Below are positions 54,498 through 63,992 of a stretch of 64,000 bases of DNA, one piece after another. The notes beneath the pieces are model-generated. The model did not search any database, was not told where the DNA came from, and saw only the letters and a program-made list of their open reading frames with translations. Position numbers and translations under genes: made by a program. The first letter of the stretch is position 1. Every line of letters starts with the position of its first letter. Source of the DNA: Xaviernesmea oryzae (GTDB taxonomy: Bacteria > Pseudomonadota > Alphaproteobacteria > Rhizobiales > Rhizobiaceae); NCBI RefSeq assembly GCF_900177415.1, contig NZ_FXAF01000006.1, positions 954,001-1,018,000 of the forward strand, given 5' to 3'.

Positions 54498-55717
54498 GCG
54501 ATCTGCAGCCTCGGCACAGCGGTTACGAACCTGGTGCCCTGTTCGGCCAGTGACGCAAGCTGCTGGCGGACTTCGGCGGCGATGTTCCAGGGGAGTATCA
54601 TCACGTAATCCGGCCGGCGCTCAACGATAGTGTCGGGATGCAGGATCGGAATATGGCTTCCGGGCATGAACTTGTTCTGCTTGGCGGCCGCCGCATCGCA
54701 GACGAAGGGCAGGAGATCGGGTTTGACGCCCGCGAAGTTCAGAAGCGTGTTGCCCTTGGCGGCCGCGCCATAGGCTGCGACGGTCTTGCCCTCGCGTTTT
54801 GCCTCAAGGAGGAAGGCGAGCGCATCGTTCTTGACCTGCTCCGCCCTGGCCTGGAATTGTGCATAGAGTGCGGATGTGCGCAGGCCGCGGCGTTCTTCCT
54901 CGGCAAGCAGCGTCGTCACCGCGTCGGTCGTCTCTCGCGGATCGTCGGCATGGCAGCCGTAGACGCGCAGGCTTCCGCCATGGGTCGGCAGTTCCTCGAC
55001 GTCGAAGACGCGCAGGCCCGCGCTCCCGAAGATCTTTCTGGCCGTGTAAAGGGAGAGATAGGAGAAATGCTCGTGATAGACCGTATCGAACTGGTTCTCC
55101 TCGATCAGCCGCATGACGTGCGGGAATTCCAGCGTGATCGTGCCGCCGGGCTTCAGTGCCGCCTTCATCCCGCGCGTGAAGTCGTTGATGTCGGGGACAT
55201 GGGCATAGACGTTGTTGCCGAGGATGAGGTCGGCGCTCTTGCCTTCTTCGGCCAGCGCCTTGCCGAGCGCCTCGCCGAAGAATTCCCGCCGCACCGGAAT
55301 GCCGAGCGCTTCGGCAGCCTCGGCCGTGCTCGCCGTCGGCTCGATCCCCAGGCAGGGAATGCCGGCGGCGACGAAATTCTTCAATAGGTAGCCGTCGTTC
55401 GAGGCGATTTCGACGACCATGCTCTTCCGATCGAGGCCGAGCCGCCTCGTGATCGTTTCGACATAGCGGGCCGCGTGCGCCAGCCAGCCCTTCGATGCGC
55501 TGGAGAAATAGGCGTAATCCGCGCTGAAGAGGGATTCCGCGGAAGCATAGTCCTCCGTCTGGACGAGCCAGCATTCCTCGCAGACCTTCAGCCGCAGCGG
55601 GAAATACAGCTCCGGCTTCGAGAGATCCTCGGCGGTCAGATAGGCGTTTGACGGCGGTGCGAAGCCGAGGTCGAGGAAATCGCAGCGGAGCGCGCTGCCG
55701 CAATGGCGGCAATTCAT
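54494..55717 (-). CDS. Nucleotide-sugar C-methyltransferase (NovU/TylC3-like)
   Basis: 407 residues in three parts. An N-terminal zinc-binding module with C-x2-C (MNCRHCGSAL, then CEECWLVQ) precedes a SAM-binding Rossmann domain (VVEIASNDGYLLKNF, ILGNNVYAHVPD, HYEHFSYLS-type YHEHFSY motif). A C-terminal domain (KTVAAYGAAAKGNTLLNFAG) completes it. This is the architecture of C-methyltransferases that act at C-3 of 4-keto-6-deoxy sugars. The YHEHFSY histidines are the expected active-site region. It overlaps neighbours by four bases on both sides. Confidence 0.85.
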   Translation of the reverse strand: MNCRHCGSALRCDFLDLGFAPPSNAYLTAEDLSKPELYFPLRLKVCEECWLVQTEDYASAESLFSADYAYFSSASKGWLAHAARYVETITRRLGLDRKSMVVEIASNDGYLLKNFVAAGIPCLGIEPTASTAEAAEALGIPVRREFFGEALGKALAEEGKSADLILGNNVYAHVPDINDFTRGMKAALKPGGTITLEFPHVMRLIEENQFDTVYHEHFSYLSLYTARKIFGSAGLRVFDVEELPTHGGSLRVYGCHADDPRETTDAVTTLLAEEERRGLRTSALYAQFQARAEQVKNDALAFLLEAKREGKTVAAYGAAAKGNTLLNFAGVKPDLLPFVCDAAAAKQNKFMPGSHIPILHPDTIVERRPDYVMILPWNIAAEVRQQLASLAEQGTRFVTAVPRLQIA

Positions 55718-56274
55718 GGCGTCAGTCCCGTAAATTCGTCTGTCAGATGTGGATGGCGGCGATCCCGCTCGGAGATTTCAGTGATGCTCAGGGGCCAGCT
55801 GATGCCGAGCATCGGATCCTGTGAATTCAAAGCGCCTTCTGCCCCGGGTGCGTAAGGCGTCGAGTGCAGGTAAAGGAGCTCGCAATCGTCGGTGAGCGCC
55901 TGGAAACCGTGCGCGAAGCCTTCCGGTATCAGCAGCGAGCGCCGGTTCTCCGCCGAAAGCTCTTCGGCATGCCATTTCAGAAAGGTCGGTGAACCGGCCC
56001 TGAGATCGATGGCGACGTCCCAGACTTTACCGCGCAGGCAGTTCACGAGCTTCATCTCCGCATGCGGCGGATGCTGGAAATGCATGCCGCGCACCGTGCC
56101 TCCTTGCGCCGTCATCGTCAGGTTGATCTGGGCGATCGGCTTTGCCCAACCCGCCGCAGCGAGCTCCTCTGCGCAGAACATGCGTGAGAAGAAACCGCGC
56201 GAATCACCGAGGTTCTGGCGTTCGACCAGCTTCAGGCCGGCAAGCGGCAGCTCGGTGACCGTGAAGCGGCTCAA
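55714..56274 (-). CDS. dTDP-4-dehydrorhamnose 3,5-epimerase family protein (RfbC-like)
   Basis: 186-residue cupin-type sugar epimerase. Family marks: GDSRGFFSRMFC, GTVRGMHFQHPPHAEMKLV with the catalytic His, VWDVAIDLRAGSPTF, and IPEGFAHGFQAL. Because the neighbouring genes make a CDP-sugar, it probably epimerises CDP-4-keto-6-deoxyglucose at C-3 and/or C-5. It overlaps rfbG and the methyltransferase gene by four bases each. Confidence 0.85.
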   Translation of the reverse strand: MSRFTVTELPLAGLKLVERQNLGDSRGFFSRMFCAEELAAAGWAKPIAQINLTMTAQGGTVRGMHFQHPPHAEMKLVNCLRGKVWDVAIDLRAGSPTFLKWHAEELSAENRRSLLIPEGFAHGFQALTDDCELLYLHSTPYAPGAEGALNSQDPMLGISWPLSITEISERDRRHPHLTDEFTGLTP

Positions 56275-57353
56275 GGGCGGGCCTCGTAATCGGCGATTTC
56301 AAATTCGCAGAGCGCGCGGGCATCGGCTCCGTCATGTTGCGCGCGATACCATTTCATCGTCCGGTCGACGGCTTCCGTCAGCGACCAGCGCGGTTCGATG
56401 TTCAACATATGCCGCGCCTTGGCGGTTTCCAGCGCAAGCCAGCCCGCTTCGTGCGGCCCCTCGTTTCCGTCGCCATACCGTACCTCGCCGCCGCCATAGG
56501 AGGCGCGGGCGATATCGATCACCTGACGTACCGGGGCGGCTTCATGACTGACCGGGCCGAAATTATATGCATCGGCGAGCGCCGGATCGCTCCACAGCCG
56601 CTCGGCAAGCACGAGATAGGCCGAGAGCGGCTCCAGGACGTGCTGCCATGGGCGTTTTGCCTTCGGCCGCCGCACATGCAGGACCTGGCCGGATTGCCAG
56701 GCGCGCACCGCATCCGGCAGAAGCCTGTCCGCCGACCAGTCGCCGCCGCCGATCACGTTGCCGGCGCGGGCGCTTGCGACAGTGACGCCTTTCTCGCGCA
56801 GAAACGAATCACGGTAGCTGGAAATGACGATCTCGGCCGCCGCCTTGCTGGCGCTGTAGGCGTCATAACCGCCGAGAAGATCGGTCTCCCGGTAGGGAAA
56901 GACGTACTCTAGGTTGCGGTAGACCTTGTCCGTAGTGACCGCGACGACGACGCGCACCGACGGCACCGCGCGGACGGCTTCGAGGAGGTTGGCCGTGCCG
57001 AGCACGTTCGTGGCGAACGTGCCGAGGGGATCCTGATAGCTCTGCCGCACCAGGGCCTGCGCGCCGAGATGCAGGACAATGTCCGGAGAGGCGGCTCTGA
57101 CGAGTTCTGCGAGCTTCGTCGCGTCGCGGATATCCTGGAAATGGCTTGCGGCCAGCTGGGGGCGTGCGAGCGAGAAAAGGCTCGGGGTTGTCTCCGGCGG
57201 CAGCGAAATGCCGGTGACATCGGCGCCGAGGCGCCTCAGCCAGATGGAAAGCCATGCGCCTTTGAAGCCCGTATGCCCCGTCAGCAGAACGCGCTTGCCG
57301 GCCCAGAAATCAGGTTTCGGCCGAACGCCGGCCGTCACTGCCAGATCTTCCAT
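56271..57353 (-). CDS. rfbG: CDP-glucose 4,6-dehydratase
   Basis: 360-residue extended SDR that converts CDP-glucose to CDP-4-keto-6-deoxyglucose. Features: [14 protein letters not shown] for NAD binding (~residues 24-37), [21 protein letters not shown] with YxxxK, and [11 protein letters not shown], all typical of RfbG. ATG 57353 gives the normal family length. A TTG at 57374 is possible. Its start overlaps the rfbF end by 19 bases. Confidence 0.92.
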   Translation of the reverse strand: MEDLAVTAGVRPKPDFWAGKRVLLTGHTGFKGAWLSIWLRRLGADVTGISLPPETTPSLFSLARPQLAASHFQDIRDATKLAELVRAASPDIVLHLGAQALVRQSYQDPLGTFATNVLGTANLLEAVRAVPSVRVVVAVTTDKVYRNLEYVFPYRETDLLGGYDAYSASKAAAEIVISSYRDSFLREKGVTVASARAGNVIGGGDWSADRLLPDAVRAWQSGQVLHVRRPKAKRPWQHVLEPLSAYLVLAERLWSDPALADAYNFGPVSHEAAPVRQVIDIARASYGGGEVRYGDGNEGPHEAGWLALETAKARHMLNIEPRWSLTEAVDRTMKWYRAQHDGADARALCEFEIADYEARP

Positions 57354-58108
57354 GGTGCCTGTCCCGACGCCCAAAGATCTTCGAGCAGGTTTTTTTCGCG
57401 CAGCGTGTCCATCGGCTGCCAGAAGCCTTCGTGTTCATAGGCCATCATCTCGCCCATGGTGGCGAGGGTCGTCATGGGCGCCGCTTCCCACGGGGTGCTG
57501 TCTGCTTCGATGAGCTCGATGGACTTCGGCGACAGGACGAAGAAGCCGCCGTTGATCATGCCGCCATCGCCGCGCGGTTTTTCCGCAAAGCCGGTGACCT
57601 TGATGCCGTCACGCTCCAGCGCGCCGTATCGGCCGGGCGGGTGGACGGCGGTCACCGTCGCGAGCTTGCCATGGGCCTGGTGGAATTTGACCAGCTCGTT
57701 GATGTTCACGTCGCTGAGGCCGTCGCCGTAGGTGAAGCAGAAGCAATCTTCGTTGCGCAGATAGTCCGCGACGCGCTTCAGGCGGCCACCCGTCATCGTG
57801 GCTTCGCCGGTATCGATCAGCGTGACTTTCCACGGTTCGGCGGTGCGGCGGTGAACCTGCATCTCGTTATAGGCCATGTCGAAGGTGATATCCGACATGT
57901 GCAGGAAGTAGTTCGCGAAATACTCCTTGATGATGTAGCCCTTGTATCCGCAGCAGATGATGAACTCGTTCACGCCATGGGCGGAGTAGAGCTTCATGAT
58001 GTGCCAGAGGATCGGCCGGCCGCCGATCTCGATCATCGGCTTCGGCCTCAGATGGGTTTCCTCGGATATGCGGGTTCCGAGCCCGCCGGCGAGAATCACA
58101 GCTTTCAA
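57335..58108 (-). CDS. rfbF: Glucose-1-phosphate cytidylyltransferase
   Basis: 257-residue nucleotidyltransferase producing CDP-glucose from glucose-1-phosphate and CTP. It begins [17 protein letters not shown] and has the conserved [28 protein letters not shown], and GGFFVL blocks. The start is a TTG at 58106-58108 with GGAGAG 6 bases upstream, which gives exactly the usual RfbF length. Upstream in-frame codons would add unconserved residues. It follows the GT2 gene after 100 bases. Confidence 0.92.
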   Translation of the reverse strand: MKAVILAGGLGTRISEETHLRPKPMIEIGGRPILWHIMKLYSAHGVNEFIICCGYKGYIIKEYFANYFLHMSDITFDMAYNEMQVHRRTAEPWKVTLIDTGEATMTGGRLKRVADYLRNEDCFCFTYGDGLSDVNINELVKFHQAHGKLATVTAVHPPGRYGALERDGIKVTGFAEKPRGDGGMINGGFFVLSPKSIELIEADSTPWEAAPMTTLATMGEMMAYEHEGFWQPMDTLREKNLLEDLWASGQAPWKIWQ

Positions 58109-58208
58109 TTTGGTCTCTCCATGAGAGGTAGCCACCTGCCAAGACCGGAACACGCCACGGGCCTGATGAATCCGACAAAGAACCGTTTGGCCGACATGTT
58201 CGGAAAGC

Positions 58209-59456
58209 CTAAAGCAGGACGGTCTGAATCAGGTCCTCCTGGCTGAACACCAGGTTCGGCAGATAGCCTAATGTCACGAAACGCTCACGATGTTCGGCCG
58301 AAGAGACGAGGACGGCCGCGTGTTCGACCAGTTCCGGAGCGTGTTCTGCGGGTTCGTCGACAATTTCCACCCTGCTGGGAAAATTGACCTTGAGAAGCCG
58401 CTCCTTGATGATCGAAGAATCGGCAAAACCGGATATGATGAGGCGACTGACGCCGGCCGTGGCGTTCACCTGCCAGGCGAGCGTCTGCAGCGCGACCGCC
58501 AAGGGCAGGCCGTCGCGTATGGCGGCGAGCTGCGCATGGTCTCCACGGCCTCCGAATTCCATCCGGGTGTAGAGCTCGTAGCTCTTCAGGTAATCTTTGT
58601 TCTGGGAAATCAACAGGCGGATCGCGACCGCCATGCGTTCGAGCGTGAACTGGCGGCACAGATATTCCTGGGTATGGCGGTCATCGAGGGATGTGCCGAT
58701 CTTGCCACGTTTGATGCCGAAATACAGGAAGTATTCCAGACCGCCGCGGTAGGTATCCCAAGCGGTCATCGCAAGGTGATGGCCGCCCTGGGTGCGGTTG
58801 CCAATCGCCGAGCGGATGACCTGGCGGTAGAACGGCTTCTTGCGGAAGGCGATATCGCCCTGATCGAGCATATGAGCGAGCATGGGAAAGCAGAAATGGC
58901 AGATTTCGCGCGGCACCCACGCGGCTCTGAACGCCGAGTTCCGGTAGATACCGATCTCGGGAAAGATATGCCGCTGGATCATCAGGTTGAAAACTTCCGC
59001 AAAGCTTCGCTTCGGATAGATCGTGTCCTTTTCCAGCTCGTAGAAGACCCCCTTGTCGATATCGGTGACGCCGTCGGTGATATGCCATGGCGCATAGCAG
59101 GCGGTTAGATTGCGGTTCTCGTCCATGTAGTGGACGATCGCATCGATCTCGTCGCCGATCAGTCGATCGTCGTCGGCCAAATAAAGCAGATACTCGCCAC
59201 GTGCCAACCGGAACGCGCTGTTCATGTTGGGAATCATCCCAACATTGGTTTCGCCCTTGAAATAGCGGATAGGCGCGCCCTGTCCGATGAACTTCTGCAC
59301 CACTTCGGTAGTGTCGTCAGTCGACGCGTTATCCGAAACTACGATCTCGAAAGGAAAGTCGGATTTGACGTCGCGAACACACCGCTCCAGGCAGTCGTGC
59401 AGGTATTTCGCCCGGTTGTAGGTGGGTATGCAGATGCTGAACTTGATAGGATTCAC
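58209..59456 (-). CDS. Family 2 glycosyltransferase
   Basis: 415 residues with an N-terminal GT-A fold: [30 protein letters not shown], and the metal-binding LADDDR. The remaining half is predicted soluble. GTG start at 59456 with GAGGAAG about 7 bases upstream. First gene of the leftward glycan operon and divergent from fliP. It could transfer the sugar made by the downstream genes, or an associated sugar, to lipid carrier, glycan or protein. Acceptor and donor are unknown. Confidence 0.85.
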   Translation of the reverse strand: MNPIKFSICIPTYNRAKYLHDCLERCVRDVKSDFPFEIVVSDNASTDDTTEVVQKFIGQGAPIRYFKGETNVGMIPNMNSAFRLARGEYLLYLADDDRLIGDEIDAIVHYMDENRNLTACYAPWHITDGVTDIDKGVFYELEKDTIYPKRSFAEVFNLMIQRHIFPEIGIYRNSAFRAAWVPREICHFCFPMLAHMLDQGDIAFRKKPFYRQVIRSAIGNRTQGGHHLAMTAWDTYRGGLEYFLYFGIKRGKIGTSLDDRHTQEYLCRQFTLERMAVAIRLLISQNKDYLKSYELYTRMEFGGRGDHAQLAAIRDGLPLAVALQTLAWQVNATAGVSRLIISGFADSSIIKERLLKVNFPSRVEIVDEPAEHAPELVEHAAVLVSSAEHRERFVTLGYLPNLVFSQEDLIQTVLL

Positions 59457-59683
59457 CGGAACTTCCTCGACTGGGCCCTGCGATGATGAGATATTTCGGA
59501 CCTAAGCTATCCGTCGAGACTTGTGTAAAGCTGAAGCGGGCTGCCGCCGGCCGGTCCTCATGGCGTCCGGGAAATCGACGCCGGTATCTTCCTGTTCATG
59601 ACCTCTCCTCTCGCCCGCTATTGTGTTGACCTCGGTTCGCTGGGGTGACTATCGAAGGTGACCTAAAGGACCTTCGTGATCGC
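59457..59683. other. Divergent promoter region between the glycan operon and fliP
   Basis: 227 bases with no gene. Because fliP is cut off from fliL here, it needs a promoter of its own, which should lie in this gap along with the promoter of the glycan operon. I see no clear consensus site. Confidence 0.5.
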
Positions 59684-60421
59684 ATGATTCGGCTGATCTA
59701 CCTGCTCGTCGCCCTGGTCGCGGCACCCGGGCTCGCGCTTGCCCAACAATCGCCTGCGGATCTTCTCAATCTGCCGGTCGACGGCTCCGCCGCTGCGTGG
59801 ATCATCAGGACCTTCGGGCTGCTGACGGTTCTCTCCGTTGCCCCCGGCATCCTGATCATGGTCACGAGTTTTCCGCGCTTCGTGATCGCTTTTTCGATCC
59901 TCCGGTCGGGCATGGGGCTTGCGACGGCACCCTCGAACATGGTGCTGATCTCGATGGCGCTGTTCATGACGTTCTATGTGATGGCGCCGACCTTCGACCG
60001 TGCGTGGAATGAAGGCGTCCAGCCGCTCCTTCAGAATCAGGTGACGGAAGCGGAAGCCGTGCAGCGCATCGCGCAGCCGTTCCGGGTCTTCATGTCGGCC
60101 AATACGCGCGACAAGGACCTTCAGCTTTTCGTCGAGATCGCCCGCGAACGGGGCCAATCGATCGGAACGCCGGAGGCCATCGACTATCGCGTGCTGGTTC
60201 CGGCCTTCATGCTGTCGGAGATCAGGCGGGGCTTCGAGATCGGCTTCCTGATCATTCTCCCCTTCCTGGTGATCGATATGATCGTTGCGGCGATCACCAT
60301 GGCGATGGGCATGATGATGCTGCCGCCGACCTCGATCTCTCTGCCCTTCAAGATTCTCTTCTTCGTGCTGATCGACGGCTGGAACCTGCTGGTCGGCAGT
60401 CTCATTCGGTCGTTTGGCTGA
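59684..60421 (+). CDS. fliP: Flagellar export apparatus protein FliP
   Basis: 245-residue core export-gate protein. Signal-like start (RLIYLLVALVAAPGLALA), then TFGLLTVLSVAPGILIM and TSFPRFVIAFSILRSGMG, VPAFMLSEIRRGFEIGF, and MMMLPPTSISLPFKILFF. Length is standard. ATG 59684 is chosen. A GTG at 59645 would add 13 residues ahead of the signal. It is normally adjacent to fliL in related species; here it is isolated between two glycan gene blocks. Confidence 0.96.
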   Translation: MIRLIYLLVALVAAPGLALAQQSPADLLNLPVDGSAAAWIIRTFGLLTVLSVAPGILIMVTSFPRFVIAFSILRSGMGLATAPSNMVLISMALFMTFYVMAPTFDRAWNEGVQPLLQNQVTEAEAVQRIAQPFRVFMSANTRDKDLQLFVEIARERGQSIGTPEAIDYRVLVPAFMLSEIRRGFEIGFLIILPFLVIDMIVAAITMAMGMMMLPPTSISLPFKILFFVLIDGWNLLVGSLIRSFG

Positions 60422-60436
60422 CTTGGTCGGAGGGGA

Positions 60437-60456
60437 ACGGCCGGACCACCGGCCGT
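60437..60456. terminator. Hairpin between convergent fliP and the GT41 gene
   Basis: A perfect 8-bp stem ACGGCCGG/CCGGCCGT with a 4-base loop lies between the two stop codons. There is no T run on either side, so it is at best a weak or factor-assisted terminator for both genes. Confidence 0.4.
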
Positions 60457-60469
60457 CCCGGGCCTGATG

Positions 60470-62467
60470 TCAGGCCGCACGGGAGATGAAAGGCTCGCTC
60501 CGCGCCGGCAGCGCCGGCACCTCGAAGTGATCGGGCTTTTGTCCGGCCTTTGCGCGGTCCGCCATCATCTCGTAGGCTTTTTCGAGGTGGCGGCAGAAGC
60601 GGTCGGCGTCGAACAGCGGATGAGTGAAGCGGTTTGCATGCAGCCGCTTCCGGATTTGCGCCAGCTCTTCCCTGTTGTTGTAGAAGTGGACGGCGCGCCG
60701 GACGTAGTCATCCGGATCGTCGGCGACCATTTCGGGCAGGCCCAGGGCGTTCAGCAAGCTTTCGCTGACCCGCGAGGCGAAGTTCGTGCCTTTGTAGGTG
60801 AGCATCGGCAACCCGCTCCAGAGCTTTTCGGAGGTGGTCGTGTGGCCGTTGTAGGGGTAGGTATCCAGGCCGAGATCGGTCAATGAGATACGGGTGAGAT
60901 AGGACGTATAATCGACAAGGCGGTCTCCGAACAGGATTCGGTCGCTGGAGATTCCCGCATCGGCAAAAGCTTTCCGAAGGTTCGCGCGTGCGCCGAACCT
61001 CTCGCGGCAGATGAGGTAAAGATAGGCATCGGGAGCTTCCTTCAGGATGCGTGCCCACAGGTCGACCGTCGTGCGGGTGTATTTCCACTGGGAATGGAAG
61101 CACGAGAAGATGAAGGCGCCGTCCGGCATCCCGCAGACCTGGCGTTCCACCGAGCCGGGCAGCGGGCGGTGCGCCACGCTGTTCGGGAAGAAGGTCTCCG
61201 GCATCCAGCAGAGCTTTTCGTAATAGTTGGGAATGGAGCTCTCCGGCACGACCGTGCGGTCGCATATCAGGTAGTCGATATCCACATTGACCACCGTGCC
61301 GGGATAGCCGAGCCATGTGACATGAATCGGCGCCGTCATGTGATTGAGGAGGAAGACCCGGTTGTCCGCCGTATGGCCCTGCAGATCGACGAGTATGTCG
61401 ATGTTTGCTGCCTTGATGGCATCCACCGCCTCTTCGTCGGTCTTGCCGCGGACGGAGACGATCTTTCCCCATTCCTCGCGATTGGCCGAATTCCGGGTGC
61501 GGAGGTTTTCCGGATCCGTGTTGCAGAAAAGCGTGATGTCGAAGCGCGTTCTGTCATGAGCTTCCAGCACACCTCGGAGAGCCTTCATGACAGCATGGTC
61601 GGTCCAGAGGTCGGCCGAAAGATAGCCGATCCGGAGCTTGTCCCCCCATTTGTGAGGCATGGCATGCCTTTTCGCCGTAACGCCGGCCGGCTTTTTCTGG
61701 CCTGTATCGGCGCCCGCGATTGCATTGACCTTTTCGTCGCCGCACCAACGCATGTTGTAGAGGGATACTTCGCTGCGGATCGCTTCGAGGTCGCCGCGCG
61801 CAATCTCGGCGTCCACGATCGGCTGATATTTATCTACTATCTCGTAATTGTTGGTGTCCCGGGCGATCGAGAGATAGAAATTGCGAACGAACTTGTCGTC
61901 GGGGAACCTCTCGAACACGTCTTCGATGAGCTTATGCTCTTCTTCGCTGCGTTCTGCGAGCTTGATCGACCGGACGGCGAGGTGGCGATGGGCCTCCACG
62001 GCGCTTTCGCCAAGGGTCTTTCGGAATGCGCCGATCCCCTCCATATCCTGACGCATCAGCGCACCGGTCATCAGGGCAGCCATGTCCGGATCGGCAAGAG
62101 CCTCGTTGAGGATGCGCGCACCGATACGCAGCGTGCTGATGTCGTCGCCGTTGGAGAAGTGAATCCGCATGGCTTCACGCAGATATTTCAGCTGGTGGCG
62201 GGATTCCGTCGAGCCTGCTACCTGGAATGCCTGCGCTGCCTCCTCCTTCATCCGGAGCTTCACGAGCGTGGCACCCAGCAGGGCGTAGTGCCTGGGGTCC
62301 TTGTCTATGTCCAGCAGCCGGTTGAGGATCGCCAGAACATCGTGATATTCGCGCTTGTCGAAGCTCTTTTGAGCCGCTGCGTAGTCCCTTTGCACCTTGA
62401 GGCTTTTCAAGTCTTCCCACTCCAGTGATTGCTGCGCCGGCAGCTCGGGGCCGGCCTCTGGGCCCAT
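60470..62467 (-). CDS. TPR protein with GT41 (OGT/SPINDLY-like) glycosyltransferase domain
   Basis: 665 residues. The N-terminal ~250 residues are tetratricopeptide-like helices (HDVLAILNRLLDIDKDPRHYALLG). The C-terminal half is a GT41-type domain: LRIGYLSADLWTDHAVM, DILVDLQGHTADNR, TWLGYPGT, and DTYPYNGHTTTSEKLWSG, which binds the nucleotide. RVSESLLNALGLPEMVA is near the end. This layout resembles Caulobacter FlmG, a soluble flagellin glycosyltransferase whose TPR part binds flagellin. It is divergent from the flagellin gene. The start is uncertain: ATG 62467 or ATG 62536, neither with a good ribosome site. Confidence 0.85.
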   Translation of the reverse strand: MGPEAGPELPAQQSLEWEDLKSLKVQRDYAAAQKSFDKREYHDVLAILNRLLDIDKDPRHYALLGATLVKLRMKEEAAQAFQVAGSTESRHQLKYLREAMRIHFSNGDDISTLRIGARILNEALADPDMAALMTGALMRQDMEGIGAFRKTLGESAVEAHRHLAVRSIKLAERSEEEHKLIEDVFERFPDDKFVRNFYLSIARDTNNYEIVDKYQPIVDAEIARGDLEAIRSEVSLYNMRWCGDEKVNAIAGADTGQKKPAGVTAKRHAMPHKWGDKLRIGYLSADLWTDHAVMKALRGVLEAHDRTRFDITLFCNTDPENLRTRNSANREEWGKIVSVRGKTDEEAVDAIKAANIDILVDLQGHTADNRVFLLNHMTAPIHVTWLGYPGTVVNVDIDYLICDRTVVPESSIPNYYEKLCWMPETFFPNSVAHRPLPGSVERQVCGMPDGAFIFSCFHSQWKYTRTTVDLWARILKEAPDAYLYLICRERFGARANLRKAFADAGISSDRILFGDRLVDYTSYLTRISLTDLGLDTYPYNGHTTTSEKLWSGLPMLTYKGTNFASRVSESLLNALGLPEMVADDPDDYVRRAVHFYNNREELAQIRKRLHANRFTHPLFDADRFCRHLEKAYEMMADRAKAGQKPDHFEVPALPARSEPFISRAA

Positions 62468-62735
62468 GATGGCGGACGAAGCTTGCTTGAAACCATCGTG
62501 AAAGAGCCGGGCCGTCGTAAACCGGCGGTTAACCATAAAAGAGGGTGCTTTCGTTCCGTCCTGCCGTCTAAAGAACTTGGCAAGAATTGGCTGCGAGATT
62601 TCCCACACACGACGGGTTTGGTATCTCTTCAGGACTGAAGGAACCGATTGGCATGATGCCGGACCGGAGTGACCGGTAAAGTATTCAGTCCGGTATGTCC
62701 CCCCAAAAGTATTTCGTTCAAAGGGACAATCAATT

Positions 62736-63992
62736 ATGGCAAGCATTCTCACCAATGTTAACGCTATGGCGGCGCTCCAGACCCTGCGCGGCATCAGCAA
62801 CGACATGCAGACGACGCAGGACCGGATCTCCTCCGGCATGCGCGTCGGCACTGCTTCCGACAACGCCGCCTACTGGTCGATCGCGACCACGATGCGTTCC
62901 GACAATGCCGCTCTTTCCTCCGTTCAGGATGCGATTGGCCTCGGCGCCGCCAAGGTCGACACCGCCTATTCCGGTATGGAAGCAGCGATCGACGTTGTTC
63001 AGGAAATCAAGAACAAGCTGATTACTGCCGCAGAAGGCAGCGCCGACAAGAAGAAGATCCAGGAAGAAATTTCGCAGCTTCAGGATCAGCTGAAGAGCAT
63101 CTCTTCCTCGGCTTCGTTCTCGGGCGAGAACTGGCTGCAGGCCGATATCGGCGGTAGCGCCGGCGACGACGGCGTGGTTGTCGCCGACAGTGCGATCACC
63201 AAGCAGATCGTCGGTTCCTTCACGCGTGACGGCAACGGCAACGTTTCGGTCAAGACCATCAACGTCAAGCTTGACGAAACGAACGTTCTGTTCGACCTTT
63301 CCGGCGGCGATGCGGGCATTCTGGACTCCAACATCATGCAGGGCTACCGCGTCGTCAAGGACGCGAGCGGTGCGAAGGCCTACGCCAAGGTCAACACCGA
63401 CGGCATCAACCCGACCGACACCACCTATACCTGGAAGGACATCGGTGGCGACGTTTGGGCCAAGTTCGACACCAACGGCGATATCTCGACGGCCACGTCC
63501 GGGTCCTACCTGGTCAAGGTCGGCGGCGCTTTCGTCGATGCCGTGGACGCCAAGGGCACGGTCGACGCGACCGCCATCGTCACCGCCGGCATCGCCTATG
63601 CCACGGGTGTTTCCGTGTCCGAACTCGACATCACCAAGCTCGACGACTACCGCGAGAGCGGTAACGACAAGAACCTCGGTATCGGCGACGGCACCTATGC
63701 CAGCGATGAGAACATCATCGCCGCTCTGACCTCCTTCGTCGACGGTCAGCTCGAACTGATGACCAGCGCTGCCGCGAAACTCGGTGCGGTGTCGAAGCGC
63801 ATCGAGATGCAGGAGGACTTCGCTTCCAAGCTGTCCGACTCGCTCGAGCGTGGCGTCGGCCGACTGGTGGACGCGGACATGAACGAGGAGTCGACGAAGC
63901 TCAAGGCCCTGCAGACGCAGCAGCAGCTCGCGATCCAGGCCCTCTCGATCGCCAACTCCGACTCGCAGAACATCCTGTCGCTCTTCCGTTAA
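62736..63992 (+). CDS. fla: Flagellin
   Basis: 418-residue filament subunit. Conserved rhizobial N-terminus (SILTNVNAMAALQTLRG; DRISSGMRVGTASDNAAYW) and C-terminus (LKALQTQQQLAIQALSIANS, ending ILSLFR) enclose a variable central region (~130-320) rich in Asp, Gly, Ser and Thr that would face outward. It is somewhat longer than many rhizobial flagellins. AAGGGAC precedes the ATG by 8 bases. The TAA lies 8 bases from the window end, and further flagellin genes may follow. The Ser/Thr-rich centre offers sites for O-glycosylation. Confidence 0.96.
   Translation: MASILTNVNAMAALQTLRGISNDMQTTQDRISSGMRVGTASDNAAYWSIATTMRSDNAALSSVQDAIGLGAAKVDTAYSGMEAAIDVVQEIKNKLITAAEGSADKKKIQEEISQLQDQLKSISSSASFSGENWLQADIGGSAGDDGVVVADSAITKQIVGSFTRDGNGNVSVKTINVKLDETNVLFDLSGGDAGILDSNIMQGYRVVKDASGAKAYAKVNTDGINPTDTTYTWKDIGGDVWAKFDTNGDISTATSGSYLVKVGGAFVDAVDAKGTVDATAIVTAGIAYATGVSVSELDITKLDDYRESGNDKNLGIGDGTYASDENIIAALTSFVDGQLELMTSAAAKLGAVSKRIEMQEDFASKLSDSLERGVGRLVDADMNEESTKLKALQTQQQLAIQALSIANSDSQNILSLFR

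Noticed and set aside
52953..59683. Search for insertion-sequence ends, tRNA attachment sites or direct repeats bordering the glycan operon
   Set aside because: None seen. The borders run directly from fliL and into the fliP upstream region, so the mechanism of insertion is not visible.
62537..62735. Sigma-28 or sigma-54 promoter for flagellin
   Set aside because: TAAAG near 62677 and TTGGCAT near 62649 are present, but neither has a matching second element at correct spacing.
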